Positions 24,201-35,240 of a stretch of 64,000 nucleotides of DNA are shown piece by piece. This DNA comes from Acanthochromis polyacanthus (lineage: Eukaryota; Chordata; Actinopteri; Pomacentridae). The notes under the pieces were generated by a model. That model saw only the letters and a list, made by a program, of their open reading frames with translations. It made no database searches and was not told the origin of the DNA. Both the position numbers and the translations under genes were made by a program. Numbering within the stretch: position 1 is the first letter of the stretch; each line of letters begins with the position of its first letter. The DNA lies in assembly GCF_021347895.1 (NCBI RefSeq), contig NC_067126.1, positions 29,214,482 to 29,278,481 on the forward strand. The letters run 5' to 3'.

Positions 24201-25152
24201 TTACCTCCCAAATCAATTCTGATATGAAAACCAGAAATGCTTCTAAATAAGCCCTGAATTAGAAGGGTCAATCTCCTAAAGACATACCAAAGTATATGCT
24301 TTAACCCTCCTGTTGTCCTCATTTACAGGCACCAAAAAATATTGTTTCCTTGTCTGAAAAAAATCCAAAAATCCAGCAAAAAAATACCCCAAATTTCAGA
24401 AAATTTGCAAAACCTTCAGGAAGAAGATTCCAATAATTCATAAAAAATTTCCCTTAAAAGTTTTTTTTAAATGCCCTAAATTTGGTTAAAAAAATTCTTG
24501 TGAATATTTTCAAAAAATGAGTAAAAATCTTCCAAAAAAAAATTCCTAAAAATATCTAAAGTGATTACATATATATCAATAAAACTTCTAAAATTTTCTT
24601 GGAGAACATTCACATAAAAATCTACCAAAATCCAGCCAAATTCACTGGATTTTTTTTCCCCACCAAAAAATGTCCAAAGATGTCCCAAAAATGTTGAAAA
24701 CGTGGACATCAGAAGTGTCACTGTGAATATATATATTTTCTCTCCACATTTTCAAACTTTAAAACAGGTCAATTTTGACCCACAGGACAACACGACAGTA
24801 AACACTCAGCATTTTGAGTTTTTCCCAGCTCTTATTCCTTCTAAACAGCAGTGCTCTTTACAGCTCACCTGTAGTGGGTTCTTGGTGCTGATGGCAATGA
24901 CCTGATATTTGTAGTAGCAGAGCTCACAGGCCCAAGATCCTCTCTCACTGATCCATTTGATGAGGCAGGGCTGGTGGGTGCAGCGTACAGACCCACTGCA
25001 CCGACACGGGCTCAGGAGCTCCCCCTGCAGGTTCACATACACACAGCCAGTCAGTACCCACCACATGTCATTATTATTCTGTCTAATTAAATGCAAAAAT
25101 GTGGCCTTTGTTTTCACTGTAAGTGGATGTATTGTAATCTGTTGAATATATA

Positions 25153-25194
<42 letters not shown>

Positions 25195-25456
25195 TGCTAC
25201 ATTCTCTTGCTGGAGTGACGCCTGTGAGCAGGACACGGTTTAGTAGTGATTTGTGATTCAGAAGAAATCTCTGCCTACAGCAATCATTGACCGCTGACAG
25301 TCCCTCTCATCTTATTTACCCTCTGCAGTAACTCTTTTACATGCAATATACCACTGGTTACACTATACATATATTTATATTTCTTTGCGGTTCTTTGTGC
25401 TGGCTTATTGATTTTCCAAGGGCTTTTTGTGCACGGTTAGGCGAGCATGCACACAT

Positions 25457-25514
<58 letters not shown>

Positions 25515-28500
25515 TCACTCACTCTCATGCAGAGTACGCAGCGCTGCTCAGACCTATTACAGCAGAACACCAGTTCAGGTGTGAAATGAAAGCTTTGCCT
25601 TACACCTAGTTGACAGGCAAAATGCTTGATTACTAGTACCGCTGAAAGTGGAGGATTAGTCACTGGAGCTCCTGTGAAAGAGCAAATCGCAACAAAGCAG
25701 TAAAATGCTTCGCTAAAGTTACACTGATACTGCAGGTCATAAAATTAATGCATCTCTCATAGGGAGCATGAAAATGTTCTTTTATAGTAGCAGTTGGAGA
25801 TTTGAGACCAAATAGAAATGTAAAATGTCCTCTTTGCCGCCCGCCTTTGTCTGCACTTTATCTTTAGGAGACAATGTTAACCTTTTAAACAAGATCCAAC
25901 ATTTGGTGCAGTTATTGCAGAAAGCATGGCTTCTTGACGTACTGGTCATCTTGGAGTGACATTTTTGAACTCACTGTCAGTCAGTCAGGATGTTAGTATA
26001 ACTGAGGGCATTTCAAATCCCCAATGTCAGCATGGTGACAGCCACATACTGTGTGATTGATGTCACTGAACATCAGAATAACAATGCTCGCATTGTGTGT
26101 TTAAACTCTAGGTGGCACTAGACTATGTCTTGAAGAGGTGCAGAGGTTCAAGCAGCTGAAATAAAACATGACCCTTCCTTCAGCGCCTCAAAGCAGTTGA
26201 GGTAAAGGTCTGTTTTTGTTCCTGAAGAGCTGCCCAGTGGTCAATAGAGGCAGACTTGTGAACTCTTGAACCACGTGAAAAGCATTGCTGAAAATATCAG
26301 TGCTGTCAGGTAAAGGAGATGAGATCTGGCATCCTTGTGCTCAGTCTTTACATCCTGTTTTCAGCTTATCCAGTTGGGTATGACAAGATTTCAGCAAACC
26401 AAAGCATTTGGGATTTTTTTTCTTCACCATATATAACACGGTTAAATTCTTCAAATGGAGTGAAACCATGAAGTTCACTAAATTTGGGATCACAAGGTTT
26501 TCACTTAAGAGCAATATGTGCTCTGCCATATTCTTAACCAGCCATTCTTCTTAAGTCGTATTCAGCCTGAGGAACAGATGAGAGTTTTATAATCTCTCAC
26601 CCTAGGCCCCAAGCTCATTAAAATATATTACTAATCTTGTCATATTGGATATTGATGATGACCTAAAAGATGTTGGCCTGCCACCATTTTTAGGTCCTGA
26701 CCTGCACTTAAGGAATTTATATCTGTAAGATTCATAGCATGACCTTCTTGTATATGATGTTTGAATCTTAATGGGACTGAATAAAAAGCCTGTAGTGAAT
26801 GAAAAAATAAATTAGCCAACCCTCGTCTGCTGCAAGAAATCTCCTCCTCCCTCTCCTCTCTAAGCTGAGGCATTACATTACTAAGGTATTGTTAATTCAA
26901 TATTCCCTCTCCCAGTCTACCACGAGCAAAGACATTGTAGGAAGAAACAGGTTTTTTTTAAAAGCGCAAAATGGAGTAAGTTTCCAAATTATTTCTCCGT
27001 GTCATTATTGTGCTGACATCTCTGACAGACGGAGCAGCGTCCTGGTTGAAGAGAAGAGAGGAAAAAGCAGGGAGTTAGAAGAGAAAAGGCCCATCTACAG
27101 ATGGCCAGGGTGGGAGTGTATTGGCAGGAGCACCAGAACACTTCTGTCGTGTCCAGTGGGACTCAGGCCGCTCACTGTGACTGTCCTGATCGCAGCCAAG
27201 AGCTGAAACCTAGATCACTCCAATACAACTGAGGCTGGAGACAGAGCAAGAGAGACTGATAACAAACGTGGCACTACAGCCCACGCATATGAAAAGTGAT
27301 AACTAAATGTCCTTTTGTTGATCAAATAGCAACAATCATTGAAAAAAAACGCAATAGAACAACATATATAAAGATATGTCTGATATTTAGGCTGTGTTGT
27401 TTCATTTCTCTGAGCTACATTATCCCAAAACACCTCAGTGCACCTAATTTTCTCCTTATAAAATTTGATTCCCTCCCAATATATATAACGACATGAAAAT
27501 AAATTAGAGATGGCTATTCACATTTCTTAAGGGTCTGGAATCAATGCAAGTGAACTCCATTAACTCTAAGCGGGGGGAAATTGCGCTGTAATAAACTAGC
27601 TCGCCCAGAAACTGAATGAAAGTGATTTTTAGAATGGCCAATAATATTCAGTCTACGAACATTTCTTCTATAAAATCCTGCAATACTGCACTGAAAAACA
27701 GCTTCATATATATACCACAAACCATATGCAACAAGTTATGGGGAAAAGACGTCCAATAAGGATATAATTTCAAGAGGATACTGCACTCGTTGCTGATTTT
27801 ATGGGAACCCCTGGGCCTACAGTGACAGTTAATGACTCTTTAATGATAATTAAATAGAAGAGAAACTGGGGGTTCTAATTTAAGCATGCGGATTCACAGC
27901 TCCTGTCTATAGATTTCAGCAAAGCAGCCAAAAACATTTCATGTGCTTATGTAACTTGCTTATATCCTATTCCCAACAAATGGCAGAGCAGCCATCCTGC
28001 ATATGATGGAATACAGATTGCCTCGCAACTGTAGGGCCATATAGAAAGAATGATGCTAACTTGACCCCTCAAGGCTTCTCATCGTGCCTCAGACAAACAC
28101 ACTGTGCAAGTGCATTATCTGTGTCAGAAGGGAAAGCACACATCTCTTTCTAAGCAGCAGCGACTCACATAGTGTCAACATAAAGCTTAAGTGAAGACAG
28201 TAGAAGAATCATCCCCAAAGGGCTCTTCAGCATAAATGTTCGTGACACCTCAGGATCCCTCACACATGGCAAGCATTTCAAGACATTTTTTTGTGTATTT
28301 CTTTTACAGTGATTTTTTAAGAGTTTGTGTACTATATGAATATTTTCTGGAAATCTCTAATGATCTAAAGACATAGCAGAGAAACTGCTTATTCTTTGAG
28401 CGACAAGGTTGAGATTAAGTCTAAAAGCACAAGCCTGAATAAAGCATAGGCTCCATGAGCCCTCTGTAAAGCTTGTCACTGACCTTTAGCTAAATAGAAC

Positions 28501-31392
28501 CAATAATGGATTGAATTATGTGTCGACTTGGCTGTTAATTAAAAAGTAGATGAATAACCTGAGGTACTGCGATAAAAGAATTCATACCATTTCTGGCATT
28601 GGCTCAGCTGCTTATTGTATTGTACATTATGTGTATGTGATAGTTCTCACTTAAAGTCTGGTTAGGATTATTTTTCTAGCTTAATAAGTACGCCAATAGA
28701 GGCAGAGAAAGAATGATTGGTCGATCAGTCATTCATCCTGTCCATACCAGTCATGACAGGATGTAGATAGTATGATTTTAGTGTAAGAGGTAGAAAACAA
28801 ACTCTACACTTCTTGATGTCTGCAATTAAATGTAACTTCCACTGCTACCATTAATGGAATAAAAAATCCTTATTTTTGTTTCCTTGTGTAGTGTTTCTTT
28901 GTTGAGCTGCAGAGAAGGGAAATGTCACAGAGAAGAAACTTCTCATGATTCATCTTGATTCTGCTTACAGGCCTTTACAGGGATCGATTCAGGGCACATA
29001 TGAAGATGAATGACTGCAGAGACCAATAGCACTTTAAATCTACATATGAGACACGTTTTAAAAAAGGAAGACGTGAACTGATCCTTAAAAAGAGCAGAAC
29101 TTTGGTTATGAATCTCACCTCAAAGAAAACAGCACCAAAAACACTGACAGGAATTCGATTACACAGACTTATTACATTGTTTGGTGTCACATTAAATCAG
29201 GATACAATCATTTTTCAATGCTTGCTTCTCTCAGACACTCAAGGCCCTTTTCTAGTGGGATGCTGGGACAAAGCTATGTCTTTTGCTCCCTTCTTTACTC
29301 TGTCTTGACTATCTCAGCCTTGGGGATGGAAGTGCTTTGGAGGTGGATTGTCAGATCAGATACTGGCTGCCTTGGTCTATGTGACATCCTGGAGGCTAAG
29401 GGAGAATAGAGGATAACTAATGTCCCCACTGCCTGTATCACACAGTGACACATAGCGAGTCCACTCATCTCTCTTTTCAAATGGAGCCTCATTCTCCTTG
29501 TACCCATTTACACCTCAGCAGATCCATAGCTGGACTTAACCCAAACCAACGACTCAGAGACGACAGGAAAAAGGAAGGCCGGTGAAAGATAAAAACTTGC
29601 ATAATAATAAGCACGAAATCGAGTGCTATTGACCTGCTGCAACGTCTCGAGGAAGCATTAATGAGACGTATTGGAAGAAGCCATGGGAAATAGTGGAAAT
29701 TTTGAAGCCAGTACTTTGTATGCACTGCCGAGTGTGTTGACTATCTATGGAGTCTTTTTAGGTGGAGTAAAAAAATTACACAAGGATGACGCCTTGTCTT
29801 CCAATCTCATAACTAGACCCCATGTCAGTAATAATTACAAAGCCTGAGCTCAGAGGTGGAATGATGCACAAAATTGGTGTTGGAGTAATTAGTTGATGAA
29901 ACATAGAAAGATTATAGGCTATACACAGTGCAATGACCATGAAATGATACAGTAAATCTGCTGCTAGGGTAAAGGAAAAGCAACTGTGAGTGCAGACTGC
30001 AGGATAAAAAGTTCTGTTCCACACCTCAGTTATCTCGCTTCTTGATTTTTTTTATAACCTCCCTGCCTCCATTACCAATTGGTGAAGTGTGACATATTCG
30101 TCAATGTGGTCTCAAAAGCTCTGTCAAACAGTGTAACTAATGCGTCTGCGAATTGCTAACTGTCTGCTTTTCTGTTATAATTTAATATTATTTATTGTAG
30201 CCATCTCCTTTCACATTTTCCTCTCCTGATTGATGTGGTGTGACATTATCATCAATATGGCCCCAAAGGCGGAGGCACGCAGTGTGATTAACCTGCAGGC
30301 TCTTCCCTTCTGTTCTGTGCACGTTATTTTAATATATTTATTTATTTTTGTTGCTGTTTCCAAGCGGAATGTGCGAGCAGCCGAGTGAGAGGTATTATTT
30401 GATTTTTTCATGCATATAATGCTTCGACGTGAATTCGCACTGTTTGGCTGTAATGAGTTGTTACTGCATCCCTGTGTATCCTCCACACTTGTCAGCCATG
30501 GGGACAAGGTCTTTCATTATCCTCCCACTAGCTAGCTATAGCTGTCTTTTCAAGCCTGGCAATGGGACGAGTGCAGGATGCAGAGGGATCCCTGCTCAGA
30601 GGGCTTTCCTGCTGCCCTAACAAGACACTGGTGGTGTTTTTTTCTTCTGTGCACTGGAAAAGAAGCTTGACCACAGCAGCCTCATGTCACAGAAAGCCTG
30701 TATGTTCCTGGATAGAAAGGTGCAACTTTTCCAACACCTGCCGTGGTGGATAGGTTGGAGGACTTGTTGCTGCAGTTAACCTTTGCTCCTTGGAGAGCAA
30801 ATACTTAGAAGGTTTCTACCCTAGCTAAATGTAACACCATTACATTTTACTATTTCATGAACCCCCAGCAAGAAGGTGATGACTAATTAATGGATTAGAT
30901 GGACAGCACACGGTATAAATATCCTAGTTTAACATTTGATGAACGTTTCTTATGACTTACATGTTCTGGTCCCTGGAAGCAGATCCTGCACACGGGCGTC
31001 CTGAAGCCACTTTCTGTGTAGCTGGTGAGGGAGAACCTCTCCTCCAGTTTGCCCTTTGAGCAGTCATCGGAGGAGCTGCTGCAGCCGCGCAGGGCCGCCG
31101 ACAGCTCAACAGAATCCACCCAGCCCGCCACCGGCCGCTCACCGCCCGGTGGCCCGGCGGCTCCGGTGGCAGGTGCGGCCGCTCGGTCCCCGGTGTGCTG
31201 GTGGCTCCGCGTTAAGGTGTTGTTGTTGTCGGGGACGGTGACGCCTGTCTCATGGCTTTCAGAGGCTTGGCCGCTCATGGGGGTCAGCGGAGGCAGCGGT
31301 GTCGGCGGCGCCGGTGGCCCGAGCAGGAGCACCCTCAGGTCACCAAGCAGGACGCAGCAGCGGCTCTTCAGCATGCCCTGGCTGCGCAGCAT
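21217..31392 (-). CDS. marchf4: marchf4, membrane-associated RING-CH E3 ubiquitin ligase
   Basis: Coding exons (gene order): 31392-30961, 25024-24869, 23747-23555 and 21638-21217. Together they give 1203 bp and 400 aa, with all junctions GT/AG and in phase. A C4HC3 RING-CH domain is split by intron 1: CRIC (135-138), then CRC (151-153), H161 and C164, CELC (177-180). Two membrane helices follow (about 208-229 and 243-264), and the C-terminus ends RVTTV, a possible PDZ ligand. The family ligase works in Golgi and endosomal membranes and down-regulates surface proteins such as MHC-I and CD4. The start is the ATG of [12 protein letters not shown], which aligns with an internal Met of the human protein. 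An in-frame stop upstream and lack of another ATG exclude a longer N-terminus, unless an upstream coding exon was missed. Divergent neighbour smarcal1 matches human 2q35 synteny. Confidence 0.95.
24301..24799 (+). mobile_element. MITE in marchf4 intron 2 (copy A)
   Basis: The element starts AACCCTCCTGTTGTCCTCAT and ends TCAATTTTGACCCACAGGAC then AACACG. The ends are short inverted repeats (CTGTTGTCCT / AGGACAACA). The AT-rich middle consists of near-repeats of CCAAAAAT and AAATTT. A family member in reverse orientation lies at 57847-57995. The right end is about 70 bp from the exon 2 donor. Confidence 0.7.
25147..25190. repeat. TA microsatellite in marchf4 intron 1
   Basis: Nearly pure TA dinucleotide run with one TTTA interruption. 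Confidence 0.95.
25458..25523. repeat. CA microsatellite in marchf4 intron 1
   Basis: ACAC run of about 50 bp followed by three TCAC units. Open frames through it (poly Thr-His) are artefacts. Confidence 0.95.
30079..30340. promoter_or_regulatory. Duplicated non-coding element in marchf4 intron 1
   Basis: Bases 30087-30140 and 30238-30291 align without gaps at 39 of 54 positions by my count. Both contain GTGTGACAT, TCAAT, CAAA, CAGTGT and a TAA end. Similarity continues with small gaps into TCTGTT/TTTAATAT-rich 3' flanks. No coding frame or transposon end is visible. Intronic position and homeobox-like AT motifs suggest an enhancer, but this is inference; an old SINE-type repeat is the alternative. 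Confidence 0.4.
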
Positions 31393-31434
31393 CGGGCTGT
31401 CTCCGACCAGAAACTCACAGCACCGTGCAAAGGT

Positions 31435-32108
31435 GCTGGGAAACAACAGTGTGTGCTGTGTGTGTCCCCGTCATAAGCAAGCACCTCTTCATATGTGGTG
31501 GGATGGGATGGTGGGGGCAGGGGGTGCGTTTTTCCAGTCGGGGTTTAAACAGCAGCCTTTAGTTTCTGATGCTGATATTCATGTATTTTAATGGTGTGGC
31601 TTTTATTGTCTCCCCACGAGGATGCAAACGCAAAAGGTAAATAAATCCCATCGATGCAAACAAGTGTCTGAAGCCATTAAGTTGAGCGAATTAAACAGCT
31701 AAATAGGAAAGTCTAACGTTAAGACTGATAGGAAAATGCATTCAAGTAATAAGGCTATGGCCCGTTCACTCAGTGTCCACTGTCATTTCATGGCCTTAAT
31801 AGTCTGCTGCTCCCTCCAACACAAACTATCTAGACAGCCTTCTCCCTCCAGATCCACGACGAGTGCAGAAACCAAGAATCAGGTCTGCCTTTGGTACAAT
31901 GAACTGAACTCGAAAACAAAATGTCAGCGCTCAGTCTTAAAATTCAAATATTCCAACAACAATGAAAGCCACGTTTTTTCTTTTCTTTCTTTCTTTTTTA
32001 AAAAATAAATCAGCGCAGACCAGATGGCTGTCGACGTCTTCTAAGGCTTTCAGACCAAATTAAGTCAATCGACGGCGTGCCATGTTAGGAAGCAAAATCC
32101 GTCTTACC
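31435..32108 (-). other. marchf4: marchf4 5' UTR intron
   Basis: On the gene strand, TCTCCAG|GTAAGA (exon end 32108) pairs with CTGTTGTTTCCCAG|CACC (next exon start 31435). The joined leader would carry a 12-codon upstream frame starting at ATG 32125 and ending 22 nt before the marchf4 ATG. Upstream of the donor is a four-codon frame (ATG at 32234). The join is inferred from splice signals only. Confidence 0.45.
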
Positions 32109-32420
32109 TGGAGACCGATTTCCATACGATTCACAGTTTCAGGATTTTTTTTTTCTCTCACAGATTTTCAGCCAGACTGCAGGTCGCTGGCAAGTCTCTG
32201 TGAAGCTTACATCCCCCAATTATCGAATCTCCATGTCCGAAGAACAAGCAGGAGGGTTTAAATCCGTCCGTATAAATCCAACACGATTGTCGGACTGTCC
32301 TGCTCTGGGTGAAAGCATCCGTAGCCCCGGATTCTCCTGTGATCATTGGCTGCTGAATCGGTGCTGCAGCTTCAGCACCATGATTCCTGGGACAGCTCCC
32401 AGACGCTGCACGTCACCACC
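32109..32420 (-). promoter_or_regulatory. marchf4: Probable marchf4 first non-coding exon and promoter
   Basis: This moderately GC-rich stretch lies immediately upstream of the donor at 32108. TTATACGG and TTTAAACC motifs on the gene strand, near 32260-32275, are possible TATA-like boxes. The transcription start cannot be fixed from sequence. Confidence 0.35.
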
Positions 32421-32890
32421 GCACAGTGATGCAAGCAGCCAACTCATTACAACTGTGGACGGAGACAAATACATGGGAAATTACTTGTGTAAAGCATACA
32501 AGGAGAGAATAAGTCAAAGGTGACATTGATGTGATTTCTGTTTTAAAGAGGGGAAGATGGCTTCTGCATTTACTAAAAAAAAAAACAAGAAAAAAGAGGA
32601 GGAGGAGGAGGAGAAGAAAATGAAGTTGTACTTTAATTGAACAGTTCAAACATCAGACAACACAAGGGAAACAAAATGTTCCTAATATCACAGCTAGATT
32701 GAGTCATTTAGCTCAGCATACATATTAATTTTTAATTAGGCTGAAAGTGGCTAAAATATTAAAAATGATGAGGTCTAAAGAATTAAACAGAGAAATTGCA
32801 GCCTTAGGCAGCCACCAAAAGCCTCCAATTCACCATATAGGTAAAGTCCTCAGCAATGGAACCAACTGAAGGAACAGATTTCAGAAAAAT

Positions 32891-32891
32891 T

Positions 32892-32979
<88 letters not shown>
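32891..32979. repeat. TA microsatellite
   Basis: TA run of about 80-90 bp with GTA and CATA interruptions, directly abutting the MITE that starts near 32983. Confidence 0.95.
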
Positions 32980-32981
<2 letters not shown>

Positions 32982-32982
32982 C

Positions 32983-33369
32983 ACAGCGTCCTCTATAATT
33001 ATTGGCACCCCTGGTTAAGATGTGTTCTTTAGCTTCTAATGAATTCATATTTTTTCTAAATAATATAGGACCACAATGAAAAAAAGAGGAAAATCCATCC
33101 TTTAATTCAAGTGCATTTATTCAATTGGGGGAAAAAAGGCACACATTAAGAAATAATTATTTTACATCAAATCATGTGTGCCACAATTATTAGCACCCCT
33201 TTTGCACAACCCTCTTTTGCCAACAAAACAGCACCTAATCTTCTCCTATAATACATTTTTTTCTACAATTTTCAGTGTGACAATATGCTTCTGCAATAAA
33301 AAGGAATTTATTTTAAGGGTTTCAACACATCTTAATCAGGGGTGCCAATAATTATGGAGGGCACTGTGT
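32983..33369. mobile_element. Tc1-type MITE, about 387 bp
   Basis: The left end (CACAGCGTCCTCTATAATTA then TTGGCACCCCTGGTTAAGAT) and right end (ATCTTAATCAGGGGTGCCAA then TAATTATGGAGGGCACTGTG) are inverted repeats of ~45 bp. An internal ACAATTATTAGCACCCC copy lies near 33184-33200. There is no coding capacity. The element is inserted beside a TA microsatellite in the marchf4-smarcal1 spacer. Confidence 0.85.
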
Positions 33370-34464
33370 GTTTTTTCAAAATTGCACACAAGTCAAATAA
33401 AATGTTTAGTTAGTGCACTTGGTAATTTTTCAGAGATAAAAATGAACAATTTAGGGAAGTTGGAGAGAAAACACAGGCACAGGAGAGAACAATTAAGTGG
33501 ACAGCCAGGACAGCTGTGTAGCTTGATTGAATAATTAAAATGAACACACCTGTGGCTGGACTCTTGCAGCCTGCAGAAATGTATTCCTCATTTTTTTTTT
33601 GCAAGAATTTATATAAGACTGCTGTCAGACAAGTGGCCATGGGGTGAGCTTTTAATGGATTGCCAACAGTAAACTGACACATTAAACTTGTAGCTCTTGC
33701 TCCTGCTGGCTTTCTATTCTAGCAGGTAATTGCCAGTGATTGCTCTTACATCGCATCTCAGGTGCAAAGTAGTGTTTGATTAAATAGCTATTGAAAGTAA
33801 GCGAACCAAGACAGCTGATCATTTTAAACTGACGGAGAAACATCAGACACAAACTAGGATCATAGTATGTAACAGCAGTGGTGGAGGAAGTATCCGACCC
33901 TTTACTTAAAGTCCACCTCCACTCGGTATTGTGTGTTTGACCTTCACTGTGCACAATGATGCATGGTTGGATTTTTTCAGTAAAAGTCTGACCATGTCTT
34001 GTGTTTACCTTATGACTGAGCTGAAGGTGTGTACAACTGGTTGGGAAGCCGATCCTGATTCAATAGGAGCCTAAGTGTGATGTGAAACTCAGTGTCTGAA
34101 TTACTAATACTGTGCTGAGGACTGACCTTCAGTGACTGAGATCCATCCGTCCATCCATCCATCCATCCATCCAAGGTGCTCCTAGGCCAGATGAGATATA
34201 TAATCCCTCTAGCAAGTTATGGGTAGAAGCTGGGGTCTCCTCCTAGTTGCAATTGCCTGGGAAATCTCTAAAGGGAGGCACTGCTTTCCTTTTTCTCAGT
34301 GATATTGTACTCCTTGATTTTTCCTTTTCCTGTCGCATGTGCAGTTAGCGTGCTTGCAGTGCAGACAGTATATACAGTCACAAATTTTGGCCTTCACATT
34401 GATGTCTGCAGAGGGGTCTGCAAAGACCATCATGAACTTGGTTATATGACCAAGTTCATGTCAT

Positions 34465-34525
<61 letters not shown>

Positions 34526-35240
34526 GTTGTTGATGTTTTTTAGTATTGATTTCCGGGGATAAAGGGGAAGATAAAATAAGATTCGTCTTCTTTCTGCTCC
34601 CTTTCATTCTAGTTTGGAGAACGTTTGTGTTTACATTTTTTATTTTACAAATGAAAGAAATAAAGAATAACACTAAGCTAAATTTGTTGCGTAAGCTAAC
34701 GTATAAAATTTGTATTACATACAAAATACAATTTTTAACTAGTTTTACTGATATTATGACTTTTGATATCAACCGGTATATTTCCCTCCGTCACTTAGCA
34801 ATCACTACATTCACGTGCCCGAGTGTTTTCCTACGTCACCTCCTGCGCGGTAGATACAGAGGTAGCACGTTGCTAGCTAGCGCCTGCTACGTTCATACAG
34901 ATTTTAAAGTTGTTACTTACTTGAGATCACGCTGTTGGCCATCTGCAGCTCCGCGGACGAATGCTCACTTGTATTTAACACCACTTTAGCCCTGCGAACG
35001 TACTTTGTTGCTATATTTGACTGTTGACGACATGGCTAGCCTCGTTAGCTACTACCATTAGCGATGGAAGCAGCGGTGCAAACAACTTAGCGCGTCTGCA
35101 AACTTTTAGCTAAACGCTCGTAACCACAAGATGAGTCCACATGGATCACTTGTTCAGCGGGTAACAACTTGTACAGGCTAGTTCAGCGTGTGATTGGCAG
35201 ACATCGGAGTGTATGCTAGTTAACTTTAAAGTCCTTCAAC
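33370..35240. other. marchf4-smarcal1 spacer and smarcal1 5' region
   Basis: This stretch holds a CCAT microsatellite (34143-34173), a hairpin-forming inverted repeat (CATGAACTTGGT 34431-34442 / ACCAAGTTCATG 34449-34460) and a TA run (34469-34521). From about 34780 the sequence becomes richer in CpG, with TACGTCACC (34832) and CTAGCTAGCGCC, consistent with a TATA-less smarcal1 promoter. No gene is seen. Confidence 0.45.

Noticed and set aside
25341..25609. His/Thr-repeat open frames
   Set aside because: Translation of the CA microsatellite.
31393..31446. Extended marchf4 N-terminus starting at 31446
   Set aside because: The first codon is TTG, not ATG. An in-frame TGA lies upstream, and an acceptor-like CCCAG falls within this stretch, so it is better read as 5' UTR.
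31025..31591. 188-codon plus-strand frame opposite marchf4 exon 1
   Set aside because: It is the antisense of a GC-rich coding exon whose minus-strand translation matches MARCHF4 and has correct splice sites. The antisense product has no recognisable features.
34143..34521. Direct repeats and a hairpin that could suggest a CRISPR-like or origin structure
   Set aside because: They are CCAT and TA microsatellites with a local palindrome, ordinary in fish genomes. There are no spacers and no associated genes.
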